Source: an uncultured Treponema sp. (GTDB lineage: Bacteria > Spirochaetota > Spirochaetia > Treponematales > Treponemataceae). Taken from it: 35,260 nucleotides of DNA. The stretch's first letter is position 1. Every line of letters begins with the position of its first letter. This document shows, in pieces, positions 1-7,105 of this stretch. The notes under the pieces are model-generated. The model was not told the DNA's origin. It did not search any database and worked only from the letters and a program-made list of their open reading frames with translations. Where the stretch lies: assembly GCA_905236465.1 (NCBI GenBank), contig CAJOQA010000329.1, positions 1 through 35,260 on the forward strand. The letters run 5' to 3'. The translations under genes and the position numbers were made by a program.

Positions 1-196
1 GGCTTTCCCCAGATTTTCCGAACAGTGTCACATCAAAGAAATTCGCCTCATTAACCCACTGATCACCATCTTTGCGACTCCGGTTCACGGCTATACCCAT
101 TTTGCACACTGCATTACCGTTTGGCAAAAAGGATAATTCTGCATCCCTTGTAAGTCTTCCGACTAAAATAACACTGTTTAAATCTGAACTTGCCAT
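1..196 (-). CDS. ssb: Single-stranded DNA-binding protein, N-terminal part (runs off window)
   Basis: The reverse strand from an ATG at 196-194 reads MASSDLNSVILVGRLTRD and continues open to the window edge, giving about 65 residues. This is the N-terminal OB-fold strand of bacterial SSB (the usual pattern is LNxVxLxGRLTxDPE), followed by a conserved segment ending in FFDVTLFGKSGE. SSB coats single-stranded DNA during replication, repair and recombination. It lies 30 bases downstream of rpsF on the same strand, matching the widespread rpsF-ssb-rpsR operon; rpsR would lie outside the window. The purine-rich AAAGGGTAGGTG before the ATG is a usable but imperfect ribosome-binding site. The C-terminal acidic tip cannot be seen. 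Identity is secure; the gene is partial only because the window ends. Confidence 0.93.
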   Translation of the reverse strand, partial: MASSDLNSVILVGRLTRDAELSFLPNGNAVCKMGIAVNRSRKDGDQWVNEANFFDVTLFGKSGES

Positions 197-226
197 AGCA
201 CCTACCCTTTGGAAAACTAAAAAGAA

Positions 227-517
227 TTATGCATCTTTTTCGGTCTTAAGAACGAAAAGATACTTTAAGAGGTTCTGGTTCAGCTTGAACTGTCTGTCTA
301 AATCTGCAATCTTTGCAGGATTTGCCTTGATGTGAAGAAGAACAAAGCGACCTCTCTTCTGCTTCTTTACTTCATAAGTAAGGTCACGATCACCAAAGGG
401 TTCTTCCTTCTCAATTTCTGCACCAAAATTTGCTAAATCGGCACGGAGTGTTTCCAAACCAATCTTTGACTTTTCATCCTCAAGAGGATAAATTGTCATA
501 AGTTCATACTTTCTCAT
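227..517 (-). CDS. rpsF: 30S ribosomal protein S6
   Basis: This 96-residue protein has the S6 signature: it begins MRKYELMTIYPLED and contains a central GDRDLTYEVKKQKRGRFVLLHI segment typical of S6. Its length matches the family (about 95-135). S6 binds the central domain of 16S rRNA with S18. A strong Shine-Dalgarno (AAGGAG) precedes the ATG. It is the first gene of an rpsF-ssb operon read from a promoter at 578-606, with a roughly 55-base leader that carries a stable hairpin (547-566). In many bacteria S6 with S18 represses its own operon through the leader, so that leader may be regulatory here. Confidence 0.97.
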   Translation of the reverse strand: MRKYELMTIYPLEDEKSKIGLETLRADLANFGAEIEKEEPFGDRDLTYEVKKQKRGRFVLLHIKANPAKIADLDRQFKLNQNLLKYLFVLKTEKDA

Positions 518-546
518 AGTATGATTCTCCTTACGGACTAAAAATG

Positions 547-575
547 GGAACTACATACGCAGTTCCAAGGGAACC
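547..575 (-). promoter_or_regulatory. rpsF leader with alternative hairpins
   Basis: In the rpsF 5' leader, GGAACTGC at 566-559 pairs with GTAGTTCC at 554-547 around a four-base GTAT loop (8 bp, one G-U). An upstream GGTTCC at 575-570 can instead pair with the same GGAACT, giving a mutually exclusive fold. A TCCG lies between the hairpin and the Shine-Dalgarno. S6:S18-binding leader motifs are known before rpsF and use a conserved CCG, but I cannot confirm that this leader matches that consensus. Confidence 0.5.
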
Positions 576-577
576 TT

Positions 578-606
578 ATCTTAACAAATTACAAAAAATT
601 AGTCAA
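578..606 (-). promoter_or_regulatory. Promoter of rpsF-ssb operon
   Basis: On the minus strand the -35 is TTGACT (606-601), the spacer is 17 bases, and the -10 is TAAGAT (583-578). The predicted transcription start is near 571, giving a leader of about 55 bases. The remainder of the 518-731 gap holds this promoter, the divergent promoter at 688-717 and about 80 bases with no recognisable element. Confidence 0.75.
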
Positions 607-687
607 TCACAGATAAAAATAATCCGATTTTTAAACATGATGCATATGATTGCTTGCAACTGGCTCAAGAGGTCTTTTCAGCATCAC

Positions 688-717
688 TTGACCTTCTTTG
701 TTAATTGAATTTATAAT
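688..717 (+). promoter_or_regulatory. Promoter of the ankyrin-protein gene
   Basis: The -35 is TTGACC (688-693), the spacer is 18 bases and the -10 is a perfect TATAAT (712-717). The predicted start near 724 falls on the Shine-Dalgarno GAGGAAAA (723-730) of the gene at 732, so the mRNA leader would be only about 8 bases. It is divergent from the rpsF promoter. Confidence 0.75.
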
Positions 718-731
718 GATTTGAGGAAAAG

Positions 732-2630
732 ATGTTTACAATCCGATTATATAACAAATATATAGTATCTTTAATTTTACTTTTCTCTTTTTCCCTCTAT
801 TTTGCTTTTGCAAAGACAAAGACTGATTATGAATTTTTAGCTGAGAATGGAAATCTTCAAGAAATAAAGGCAGCCTTTAAAAGCAACAGCCAGTTAAATT
901 CCGCTACTTTTGGTCAGCTAAAAGAGAATTTCCTTATGCTTGTCTTAAAAAACAAAAGACCTTCAGATATTGTGGAATTTGTTTTGCAAAGCGACGAATG
1001 TGATGTTACTCAAAAAAACAAAAACAAAGCAACCTCCGTCATGTACGCGGCCCAATATGCCCAGGATCCTGCGATTCTTGATGCGGTAATAACTTGTGGA
1101 ACGGCTTTTAATATAGGTACAAAAAGTCGGGTAAAGGCAAAAGATAAAGATGGAAAAAATTCATTTGATTATGCCCTTTTAAATGAAACCGATGGAATTT
1201 TTGAGGTTTTGGCAAAATATGCCCCTGATTTAGCGGAAAATTATTTAAAGAAAGCTGATACTAAAACGGATGAAAGTGAGAATAATCAGGAAACTGAAAA
1301 AGAATCTTTAGTTGAAGGTGAATATTCGCAAGAAGATCTACCTTTTGTAGACTTATCGTATACAAATAACGTAAAAGATATAGCAGCAGCCTTTTCAAAG
1401 AATAAAGATTTAGCAACGAGACGCTTTGGAAGTAATCAGGAAACTTTTTTGATGCTGGTCCTAAAGGCTAATTGTAATATAGATGTTATTGAAAAAGTTA
1501 TTTCTAAGGGGGTAGATGTAAAAGCTCTTGCAAAGGATGGCAGGACTGCCCTGATGTATGCGGCCCAATACTCATCTAGTGTTGAAGTTTTTGATAAAAT
1601 TGTAAAGACAAAAGCTTTTTTATCTTCTACAAGAAAGGAAAAAGTTTTGCAAAAAGATTTTGAAGGAAGATCCTTGTATGATTATGCAAAGGTAAATCCT
1701 TCAATAGAAATTCCCCAAAGGGTTTTGTATTATGCAGCGGAATTAGCTTCCCTACCGCCAGTTCCGCTTAAGGGCAATGAAGAAAAATCAGAAGAAGCTA
1801 TAGCAGAAGAGGCTGAAAGCAATAAAAACACAGCTGAGGAGTCTGAAATTCCGCGCGTTTCAGCGGATAGTCAAAAATCAGCAGAGGATGCCTTTGTAGA
1901 GATAAAAAAGCCTGCTAAGGAAGCAGCTTCCTTTGTTTCTACTTATTTATATGACTATGCACTAGAAGATATTGTTCCTAATTCTGAGGCCGAATCAGAA
2001 TCTTCTTTGCGTATAGCAGATCCAAATGCAGCAGATGCCAGTGGCGTTACTATGCTGATGAAGGCCGCTAAAGCTGGTAACGATTGGGATGTAAAACTTT
2101 TATTGCAAAATGGTGCTGATATTCAAAAACGGGACAAGGATGGTTGGACTGCCCTTATGTATGCTGTTCGATATCAGAATAATCTTGAACTTATAAAAAC
2201 GTTAGTAGATAATGGTGCTTATAAGAGAGTTAGAAATAATTTTAATGCAACTCCCCTTTTGATGGCAGCAGAGTATAGTCAAAATCCAGATATTCTTGAT
2301 TTATTCTTAAAAGATAGATCGATTACTGAAAATGAAGTATTTAACGCATTTGTTCTTTCTATTACAAGTACGGCTGGCTCTAATCATATAAAAGAAGCGA
2401 AAATAAAGCTTTTTACAGCAATGAATATTCCCGTTAACCGTATTTGGAAAGGTAAAACCCCACTGATGTACGCTTGTCAATATGCGTCATCTTCTTCTGT
2501 AATACAGATTCTCTTAGACAGCGGTGCTCGCACGGATTTACGAAATCCAGAAGGTAAGACTGCCTTTGATTATGCAAAGGATAATATAAATTTAGCCCAC
2601 GACGATATTTACTGGTCGTTGAATAATTAA
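732..2630 (+). CDS. Exported ankyrin-repeat protein
   Basis: This 632-residue protein starts with a signal peptide (charged start, hydrophobic IVSLILLFSFSLYFAFA, likely cleavage after about residue 27). The mature part holds several groups of ankyrin-like helices. They are recognisable from repeated LMYAAQY/LMYAVRY/LMYACQY motifs with GADIQKRDKDGWTALMYA (about residues 465-485) and a final PEGKTAFDYAKDN unit. Acidic, low-complexity linkers rich in E, S and A separate the groups (about residues 170-200 and 345-400). Ankyrin stacks bind other proteins; a periplasmic or surface role is inferred from the signal peptide. No catalytic domain is visible. It has its own promoter and ends nine bases before rsmD, so the two may be co-transcribed. 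The partner and exact function are unknown. Confidence 0.85.
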   Translation: MFTIRLYNKYIVSLILLFSFSLYFAFAKTKTDYEFLAENGNLQEIKAAFKSNSQLNSATFGQLKENFLMLVLKNKRPSDIVEFVLQSDECDVTQKNKNKATSVMYAAQYAQDPAILDAVITCGTAFNIGTKSRVKAKDKDGKNSFDYALLNETDGIFEVLAKYAPDLAENYLKKADTKTDESENNQETEKESLVEGEYSQEDLPFVDLSYTNNVKDIAAAFSKNKDLATRRFGSNQETFLMLVLKANCNIDVIEKVISKGVDVKALAKDGRTALMYAAQYSSSVEVFDKIVKTKAFLSSTRKEKVLQKDFEGRSLYDYAKVNPSIEIPQRVLYYAAELASLPPVPLKGNEEKSEEAIAEEAESNKNTAEESEIPRVSADSQKSAEDAFVEIKKPAKEAASFVSTYLYDYALEDIVPNSEAESESSLRIADPNAADASGVTMLMKAAKAGNDWDVKLLLQNGADIQKRDKDGWTALMYAVRYQNNLELIKTLVDNGAYKRVRNNFNATPLLMAAEYSQNPDILDLFLKDRSITENEVFNAFVLSITSTAGSNHIKEAKIKLFTAMNIPVNRIWKGKTPLMYACQYASSSSVIQILLDSGARTDLRNPEGKTAFDYAKDNINLAHDDIYWSLNN

Positions 2631-2639
2631 GGATGGTGT

Positions 2640-3215
2640 ATGCGTATTACAGGCGGTATACTGAAAGGCAGGGTTACAAAAGTTCCCGATGGGAAAATGG
2701 CTATAAGACCTGCTATGGATAGGATGAGAGAATCTGTTTTTGATATTCTTAATCCTAAAATTCCAGGCAAATCTTTTTTGGATTTATTTTCAGGTTCAGG
2801 GACAATTGCGCTTGAAGCAGTTTCACATGGTGCAAAAGAAGTTTCTTTATGTGAAATGGATAAGGCAAAGGCTTCTACAATATTAAAAAATGTCGCGATG
2901 GCTGAAGAAGTTGGTGTTAGAATAGACTGCCACTTTATGGCTGTTGAGCTTTATCTAAAGAGATGCAAAAAAAAATTTGACTTTATCTTTTTAGACCCCC
3001 CCTTCCCTTATAAATTTAGAAAAAGTTTAATAGAAATAATTTCTGAACGAAAACTTATTACAGAAAATGGATTGGCAATAATACACTATCCACATGAAGA
3101 TCCATTGCCAGAGACAATTAAAGATTTGCATAGGTGTGATCAGAGAATTTATGGAAGGTCCATAGTTGATTTTTTTTCTTTCAAAAAAGAAAATGAACTT
3201 GACAAAATGGAATAA
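2640..3215 (+). CDS. rsmD: 16S rRNA (guanine-966-N2)-methyltransferase
   Basis: This 191-residue protein is a complete RsmD-type Rossmann methyltransferase. The start MRITGGILKGR is typical of the family. Motif I, FLDLFSGSGTIALEA (about residues 46-60), binds S-adenosylmethionine, and the N6/N2-amino methyltransferase motif DPPF is at 119-122. RsmD methylates G966 of 16S rRNA in the 30S head. The ATG at 2640 follows a GGATGG stretch after the stop of the ankyrin gene, so translation may be coupled to it. In many bacteria rsmD is next to coaD; here coaD is about 19 kb away. A promoter for the next gene begins inside the 3' end of rsmD. Confidence 0.93.
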   Translation: MRITGGILKGRVTKVPDGKMAIRPAMDRMRESVFDILNPKIPGKSFLDLFSGSGTIALEAVSHGAKEVSLCEMDKAKASTILKNVAMAEEVGVRIDCHFMAVELYLKRCKKKFDFIFLDPPFPYKFRKSLIEIISERKLITENGLAIIHYPHEDPLPETIKDLHRCDQRIYGRSIVDFFSFKKENELDKME

Positions 3216-3226
3216 CAAGTTAAAAT
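3199..3226 (+). promoter_or_regulatory. Probable promoter inside the end of rsmD
   Basis: A perfect -35 TTGACA (3199-3204) is followed by a 16-base spacer and a -10 TAAAAT (3221-3226, five of six consensus). It would give a short leader for the gene at 3249. AT richness makes chance matches common, so confidence is moderate. Confidence 0.5.
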
Positions 3227-3248
3227 TAATTATATAAAAGGAATTTTC

Positions 3249-3596
3249 ATGGATGAAAATTTAAAAAAGACTATAGATAGCAAACAGGGAACTGATGGTT
3301 TTATAAAGGTAACTGAAAAACCTGTTTCTGGTCTGACTGATCCTCAGAAAGTCGCACTAAATCGTAAGGCAAATGCCCTTTTTAATGAGGGAAAAATTGA
3401 AATGGCTGAGCGTATTTTTATTGCAACAGGCTATTCTGATGGGCTTACTAGGGTTGGTGATTCTTATGCAAAGAAAAATGATTACCTCAAGGCATTAAAA
3501 TTGTACCTTTTGGCTCATAATAGGCGAAAAGCAGACCCCCTTATAGAAAAGTTTTCTAGTTTGATTTCTGTAATGTTAAAAAGTAGTGAGGAATAA
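3249..3596 (+). CDS. Small helical (TPR-like) protein of unknown function
   Basis: This 115-residue soluble protein has no signal peptide. The first 30 residues look disordered. The rest is helical, with two TPR-like helix pairs: ALNRKANALFNEGKIEMAERIF and GDSYAKKNDYLKALKLYLLA (about residues 36-90). The spacing and A/Y/L pattern of the second are TPR-like. The ATG follows AAAGGA. It sits three bases before the larger TPR gene at 3600, so the two are almost certainly co-translated and may act together. I do not recognise a named family. Confidence 0.75.
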   Translation: MDENLKKTIDSKQGTDGFIKVTEKPVSGLTDPQKVALNRKANALFNEGKIEMAERIFIATGYSDGLTRVGDSYAKKNDYLKALKLYLLAHNRRKADPLIEKFSSLISVMLKSSEE

Positions 3597-3599
3597 AAA

Positions 3600-4787
3600 A
3601 TGGCAGATTTTGTAAAAAACGATGGTCACAAGCGGCTTGATGATGATTTATTTGAGGATGATTCATTGTCACAAACTTTAATTGAACCACGTCCAGAAGA
3701 TGGCGTTGCAAATGAAATAAGTGAGCTATCTAAAAAAGGTTATTCCTTCTTAAAAGAAAATAAAATAGAGGATGCCATAGATTCTTTTAAACAGATTCTT
3801 TCTATAGAAGATAATAATAACTATGCTCTTGTCGGTTTGGGAGATAGTGAACGTAAGCAGGGGCATTTTAAGGATGCAATAGACTATTATTCTAGATGCC
3901 TTTCTTTTCATCCTGGTAACAATTATGCCCTATTCGGTCTTGCTGACTGCTACAAGGCATTGAATCAGTACCATAAAGCAATAGATATTTGGAAACAGTA
4001 TCTTGTTCATGATGATAGAAATATTACAGTTCTAACTAGAGTTGCAGATGCATATAGAAAAATCCGTGATTTTAAAAAGAGTAAGCAATTGTATTTACAA
4101 GTATTAGATATGGAAGAAAACAATGCCTATGCTCTTATCGGATTGGGACACCTTCATTATGACTTTAAGGAATATAAAGATGCCCTTTACTATTGGACAA
4201 AAATGCTTGATGCTAGCCCCCAGCATATTGATATTAGAGTTTTAACTTCTATAGGAAATTGCCATCGTAAGCTCAAGACTTTTGATAAAGGACTTGTTTA
4301 TTTTGAGCGTGCTTTGGAAATGGATCCTAAAAACTTCTATGCCCTATTTGGTCTTGCTGACTGTTATCGTGGAATGAATCAGCAGTTTCGTTCTATTGAA
4401 TATTGGAATAAGATTTTGGCTATGGATCCAAATAACAAGGTTATTCTTACTCGTGCAGGCGATGCCTACCGTAACACAGGAGATTATAAAACAGCAACAG
4501 AATACTATAATCGTGCCATGGATATAGATTTCGATATATATGCTGCCTTGGGTCTTGCCTTAATATGCAAGGGTGAAGGAAAATATGAAGAAGCTATAGA
4601 ACGTCTTTCTAAGTTAATTCGTGATGATGATAAGAATTATCGTCTTTATATTGACTTAGCTGACTGTTATATAAAGATGAACCAAAAACAAAAGGCCATA
4701 GAAATTTTACAGTCATTCCAAAAAAATGGGATTAGAAGTCAGTCTGTAAATGATATGCTAGAAAAACTTTCCGCTTCTTATGCCTAA
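3600..4787 (+). CDS. Cytoplasmic TPR-repeat protein
   Basis: This 395-residue protein has no signal peptide and is made of about nine to ten consecutive 34-residue TPR units from about residue 45 to the end. Typical helix-turn-helix signatures are YALFGLADCYKALNQ, VLTRVADAYRKIRDF and YALFGLADCYRGMNQ. Two unit types alternate: a 'YALxGLxDCY' unit and a 'VLTRxGDAYR' unit, giving a supra-repeat of about 69 residues. TPR stacks act as protein-docking platforms. The first 40 residues are acidic and probably disordered. It overlaps the start of rlmN by eight bases and follows the small TPR-like gene by three, so the three genes form one operon. The partner is unknown. Confidence 0.85.
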   Translation: MADFVKNDGHKRLDDDLFEDDSLSQTLIEPRPEDGVANEISELSKKGYSFLKENKIEDAIDSFKQILSIEDNNNYALVGLGDSERKQGHFKDAIDYYSRCLSFHPGNNYALFGLADCYKALNQYHKAIDIWKQYLVHDDRNITVLTRVADAYRKIRDFKKSKQLYLQVLDMEENNAYALIGLGHLHYDFKEYKDALYYWTKMLDASPQHIDIRVLTSIGNCHRKLKTFDKGLVYFERALEMDPKNFYALFGLADCYRGMNQQFRSIEYWNKILAMDPNNKVILTRAGDAYRNTGDYKTATEYYNRAMDIDFDIYAALGLALICKGEGKYEEAIERLSKLIRDDDKNYRLYIDLADCYIKMNQKQKAIEILQSFQKNGIRSQSVNDMLEKLSASYA

Positions 4788-5817
4788 AAAAATTGCTTTA
4801 TTGGGCTTGTCTGCTTCTGAAATTGTTGAAGCCTTAGCTTTAAGCCCTTCTTTTAGGGGAAAACAAATTTTCTCTTGGCTTTCTAAAGGTGTGGATTCTT
4901 TTGAAAAGATGAAGAATTTGGACAAAACTACTTTAGAAAAGCTAAATACAGTTGCTGTTATTTATACTTCCTCTGTTAGTAAAGTACTAAAGGATCCAGA
5001 TGGCACTATAAAACTTCAGATTACATTAGAGGATGGCCGAGCTATTGAAACTGTTCTTCTAACAGACAAAGAAGGTAGAAAAACTGCTTGTGTTTCTTGC
5101 CAGGCAGGTTGTGCTATGGGCTGTGCATTTTGTCAAACCGGCCAGTTGGGCTTAGGGCGCAATTTGACTGCGGGAGAAATCGTAGAAGAATTTTTTTATT
5201 TGGAAAAAGAAGCTGGAAAACTTGACAATATAGTTTTTATGGGGATGGGTGAACCCTTACAAAACTTAAGTGCTATAAGAAAGGCTGTGGAAATTCTTAC
5301 AGATAAAAATGGAAGGGCTTTGAGTACTAGGAGAATCACATTAAGCACCTGTGGTCTGGTACAAGGTATATATGAACTTGCTGATAAGGGACCTAAAATG
5401 CGACTTGCCTTGTCTTTGACAAGTGCAGATTCTGATTTAAGGGAAGCCCTTATGCCAGTTGCTAAGGGAAATTCCTTAGGAGAGTTAAAAAAGGCTTTGG
5501 CTTACTATATAGAGAAAACGGGAAAAAGGGTTACTTTAGAAGCTGCCCTACTTGCTGGTAAGAATACAGGAAAAGAAAGCGCAGCTAAGCTCATTGAATT
5601 TGCGAAGGATTTAGATGTTTATATAAACTTAATTCCTTGGAATCCTGTTCCTGGGCTTGATTTTTCTACCCCTTCAACTTCTGAATGTTCTTATTTTTTA
5701 AGACAACTTGAAGATGCAGGTTTAAATGTAAACTTACGAGTAAGGCGGGGGGCTAAAATAGGCGGTGCATGTGGTCAATTGGGAAAATCATCGGTAAGTT
5801 TTGGTAAAACATCTTGA
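4780..5817 (+). CDS. rlmN: Dual-specificity 23S rRNA/tRNA adenine-C2 methyltransferase
   Basis: This 345-residue protein is a radical-SAM methyltransferase. The [4Fe-4S]-binding CxxxCxxC is C111-C115-C118 in GCAMGCAFCQTG, and FMGMGEPLQN is the family's GGE-like SAM motif. The two mechanistic cysteines of RlmN fall at C104 (seven residues before the cluster, as in the family) and C331 in GGACGQL near the C terminus. RlmN methylates C2 of A2503 in 23S rRNA and A37 of some tRNAs. The ATG lies inside the end of the TPR gene (eight-base overlap), indicating translational coupling. The length is slightly shorter than E. coli RlmN (384). Confidence 0.96.
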   Translation: MPKKIALLGLSASEIVEALALSPSFRGKQIFSWLSKGVDSFEKMKNLDKTTLEKLNTVAVIYTSSVSKVLKDPDGTIKLQITLEDGRAIETVLLTDKEGRKTACVSCQAGCAMGCAFCQTGQLGLGRNLTAGEIVEEFFYLEKEAGKLDNIVFMGMGEPLQNLSAIRKAVEILTDKNGRALSTRRITLSTCGLVQGIYELADKGPKMRLALSLTSADSDLREALMPVAKGNSLGELKKALAYYIEKTGKRVTLEAALLAGKNTGKESAAKLIEFAKDLDVYINLIPWNPVPGLDFSTPSTSECSYFLRQLEDAGLNVNLRVRRGAKIGGACGQLGKSSVSFGKTS

Positions 5818-5842
5818 ACATTTTCAATGCAATTACTATAAT
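5814..5842 (+). promoter_or_regulatory. Promoter of the HMA-like/dehydrogenase pair
   Basis: The -35 TTGAAC (5814-5819) overlaps the rlmN stop codon. It is followed by a 17-base spacer and a perfect -10 TATAAT (5837-5842). The predicted start near 5849 leaves a leader of about 30 bases with an AGGAG (5865-5869) nine bases before the ATG at 5879. Confidence 0.78.
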
Positions 5843-5878
5843 ACAAGTATTGATAGAAGATCCTAGGAGCCTATAGTA

Positions 5879-6088
5879 ATGCAAAAGAAAATTTATGTTG
5901 CCGGAATGGATGATGACGCTACAGCTGGAAAAGTTGATGTAGCTGTAAAAGCCCTTGCTGGAGTTTCAAATGTTGTTTCAACTTCTGCTAAATGTCAGGT
6001 ATGCGTAGATTTTGATGAGGGAGTAGCAGGTATAGAAGATGCTATAAATGCTGCTATATCTTCAGTTGGTGTTACAGTTTTGGGATGA
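5879..6088 (+). CDS. Small HMA-fold protein lacking the usual metal-binding CxxC
   Basis: This 69-residue protein has the size and beta-alpha-beta-beta-alpha-beta pattern of heavy-metal-associated (HMA/CopZ-like) domains: KKIYVAGM, then a helix to about residue 27, GVSNVV, VCVDFDEG, a second helix, and VTVLG. In copper chaperones the loop after the first strand reads GMxCxxC; here it is GMDDDATAGKV, with no cysteines. A CxxC is found instead at C39-x-x-C42, near the second and third strands. Classical CopZ-type metal binding is therefore doubtful. Its stop overlaps the start of the dehydrogenase gene (ATGA at 6085-6088), so the two are translated together. It could be a redox, zinc-binding or regulatory subunit; that is inference. 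Confidence 0.75.
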   Translation: MQKKIYVAGMDDDATAGKVDVAVKALAGVSNVVSTSAKCQVCVDFDEGVAGIEDAINAAISSVGVTVLG

Positions 6089-7026
6089 AAATAACAGTTT
6101 TAGATGGTAATGCCCTAAATCCAGGCGATTTATCATGGAGTCCTCTTGAAAAATTTGGTGAATTAACAGTTTTCCCAAGGACAGAGCCTGAGGATGTGAT
6201 AAATCGCATTGGTGATAGTGAGATTATACTCTTAAATAAAATAAATATTACTGAAAATATACTTAATTCTTGTAAAAGTTTAAAATACATCGGTGTTCAA
6301 GCTACAGGTTACAATGTAATTGATATAGAGGCCTGTAAGTGGCATGGTGTTACCGTTACAAATGTTCCTTCTTATTCAACAGCTGGAGTTGCACAACTTA
6401 CTTTTGCATTTATAACTGAGTTTGCTTGTCACACAAAAATACATTCAGACAGTGTTATGGCTGGTGATTGGTGTAAGAGCCCTGACTTTTGTTATTGGAA
6501 ATTGCCCCTAACAGAATTAGAAGGAAAAGTCCTTGGAATACTAGGCTATGGTAACATAGGAAGCCGTGTTGCACAGATTGGCAAAGCTTTTGGAATGAAA
6601 ATAATTGTATGTTCAAGAAGTAAAAAAAATGGTGTCGATAATGTAACTTTAGAAGAACTTCTTTCTATGTCCGATTTTATAACCCTACATGCCCCCCTTA
6701 CAAAAGAGACAAGTAAGATTATAAATAAAGATAGCCTTAAATATGTAAAAAAAACTTCATATATCATAAATACAGCTAGAGGTGGTTTAGTAGATGAAGA
6801 AGCAATACGGGATGCCCTTGATAGCAAAGCTATTGCAGGATATGCTGCCGATAGTGTAAGTGAAGAACCTATGAAAAGCAACAATCCCCTTTTGGGAGCT
6901 CCGAATTGTCTTTTAACCCCTCATATTGCTTGGGCTGCAACAGAAACAAGGCAAAGGCTTCTGAATATTGTGGTAGAAAATATTGAAGCTTGGCTGAATA
7001 ATAAAAAACAAAATGTTATTGTTTAA
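6085..7026 (+). CDS. D-2-hydroxyacid dehydrogenase (glycerate dehydrogenase/hydroxypyruvate reductase type)
   Basis: This 313-residue protein belongs to the NAD-dependent D-isomer-specific 2-hydroxyacid dehydrogenases. The nucleotide-binding loop is GYGNIG (154-159) with a serine/arginine-containing stretch after the second strand (VCSRSKK). The catalytic triad is visible as R232 (INTARGG), E261 (SEEP) and H280 (TPHIAWA). The TPHIAWA ending and overall length resemble glycerate dehydrogenase/hydroxypyruvate reductase (HprA), but substrate cannot be fixed from sequence. It is coupled by a four-base ATGA overlap to the HMA-like gene. A separate promoter for leuC follows, so it is probably the last gene of a two-gene unit, though no terminator hairpin is obvious after it. 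Confidence 0.92.
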   Translation: MKITVLDGNALNPGDLSWSPLEKFGELTVFPRTEPEDVINRIGDSEIILLNKINITENILNSCKSLKYIGVQATGYNVIDIEACKWHGVTVTNVPSYSTAGVAQLTFAFITEFACHTKIHSDSVMAGDWCKSPDFCYWKLPLTELEGKVLGILGYGNIGSRVAQIGKAFGMKIIVCSRSKKNGVDNVTLEELLSMSDFITLHAPLTKETSKIINKDSLKYVKKTSYIINTARGGLVDEEAIRDALDSKAIAGYAADSVSEEPMKSNNPLLGAPNCLLTPHIAWAATETRQRLLNIVVENIEAWLNNKKQNVIV

Positions 7027-7042
7027 AATTTCCTTTTACTAC

Positions 7043-7071
7043 TTGAAATATTCAACAATACTTAATATATT
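7043..7071 (+). promoter_or_regulatory. Promoter of leuC-leuD
   Basis: The -35 is TTGAAA (7043-7048), the spacer 17 bases and the -10 TATATT (7066-7071). The predicted start near 7078 gives a leader of about 28 bases with a GAGG before the ATG. The leader is too short for a T-box or a leucine attenuator peptide. Confidence 0.65.
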
Positions 7072-7105
7072 TTATTGAGATTAAAGTTAAACGAGGTATA
7101 AGGTT

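Noticed and set aside
6546..6884. Antisense open frame inside the dehydrogenase gene
   Set aside because: The plus-strand gene has all catalytic motifs; the reverse frame resembles no known protein.
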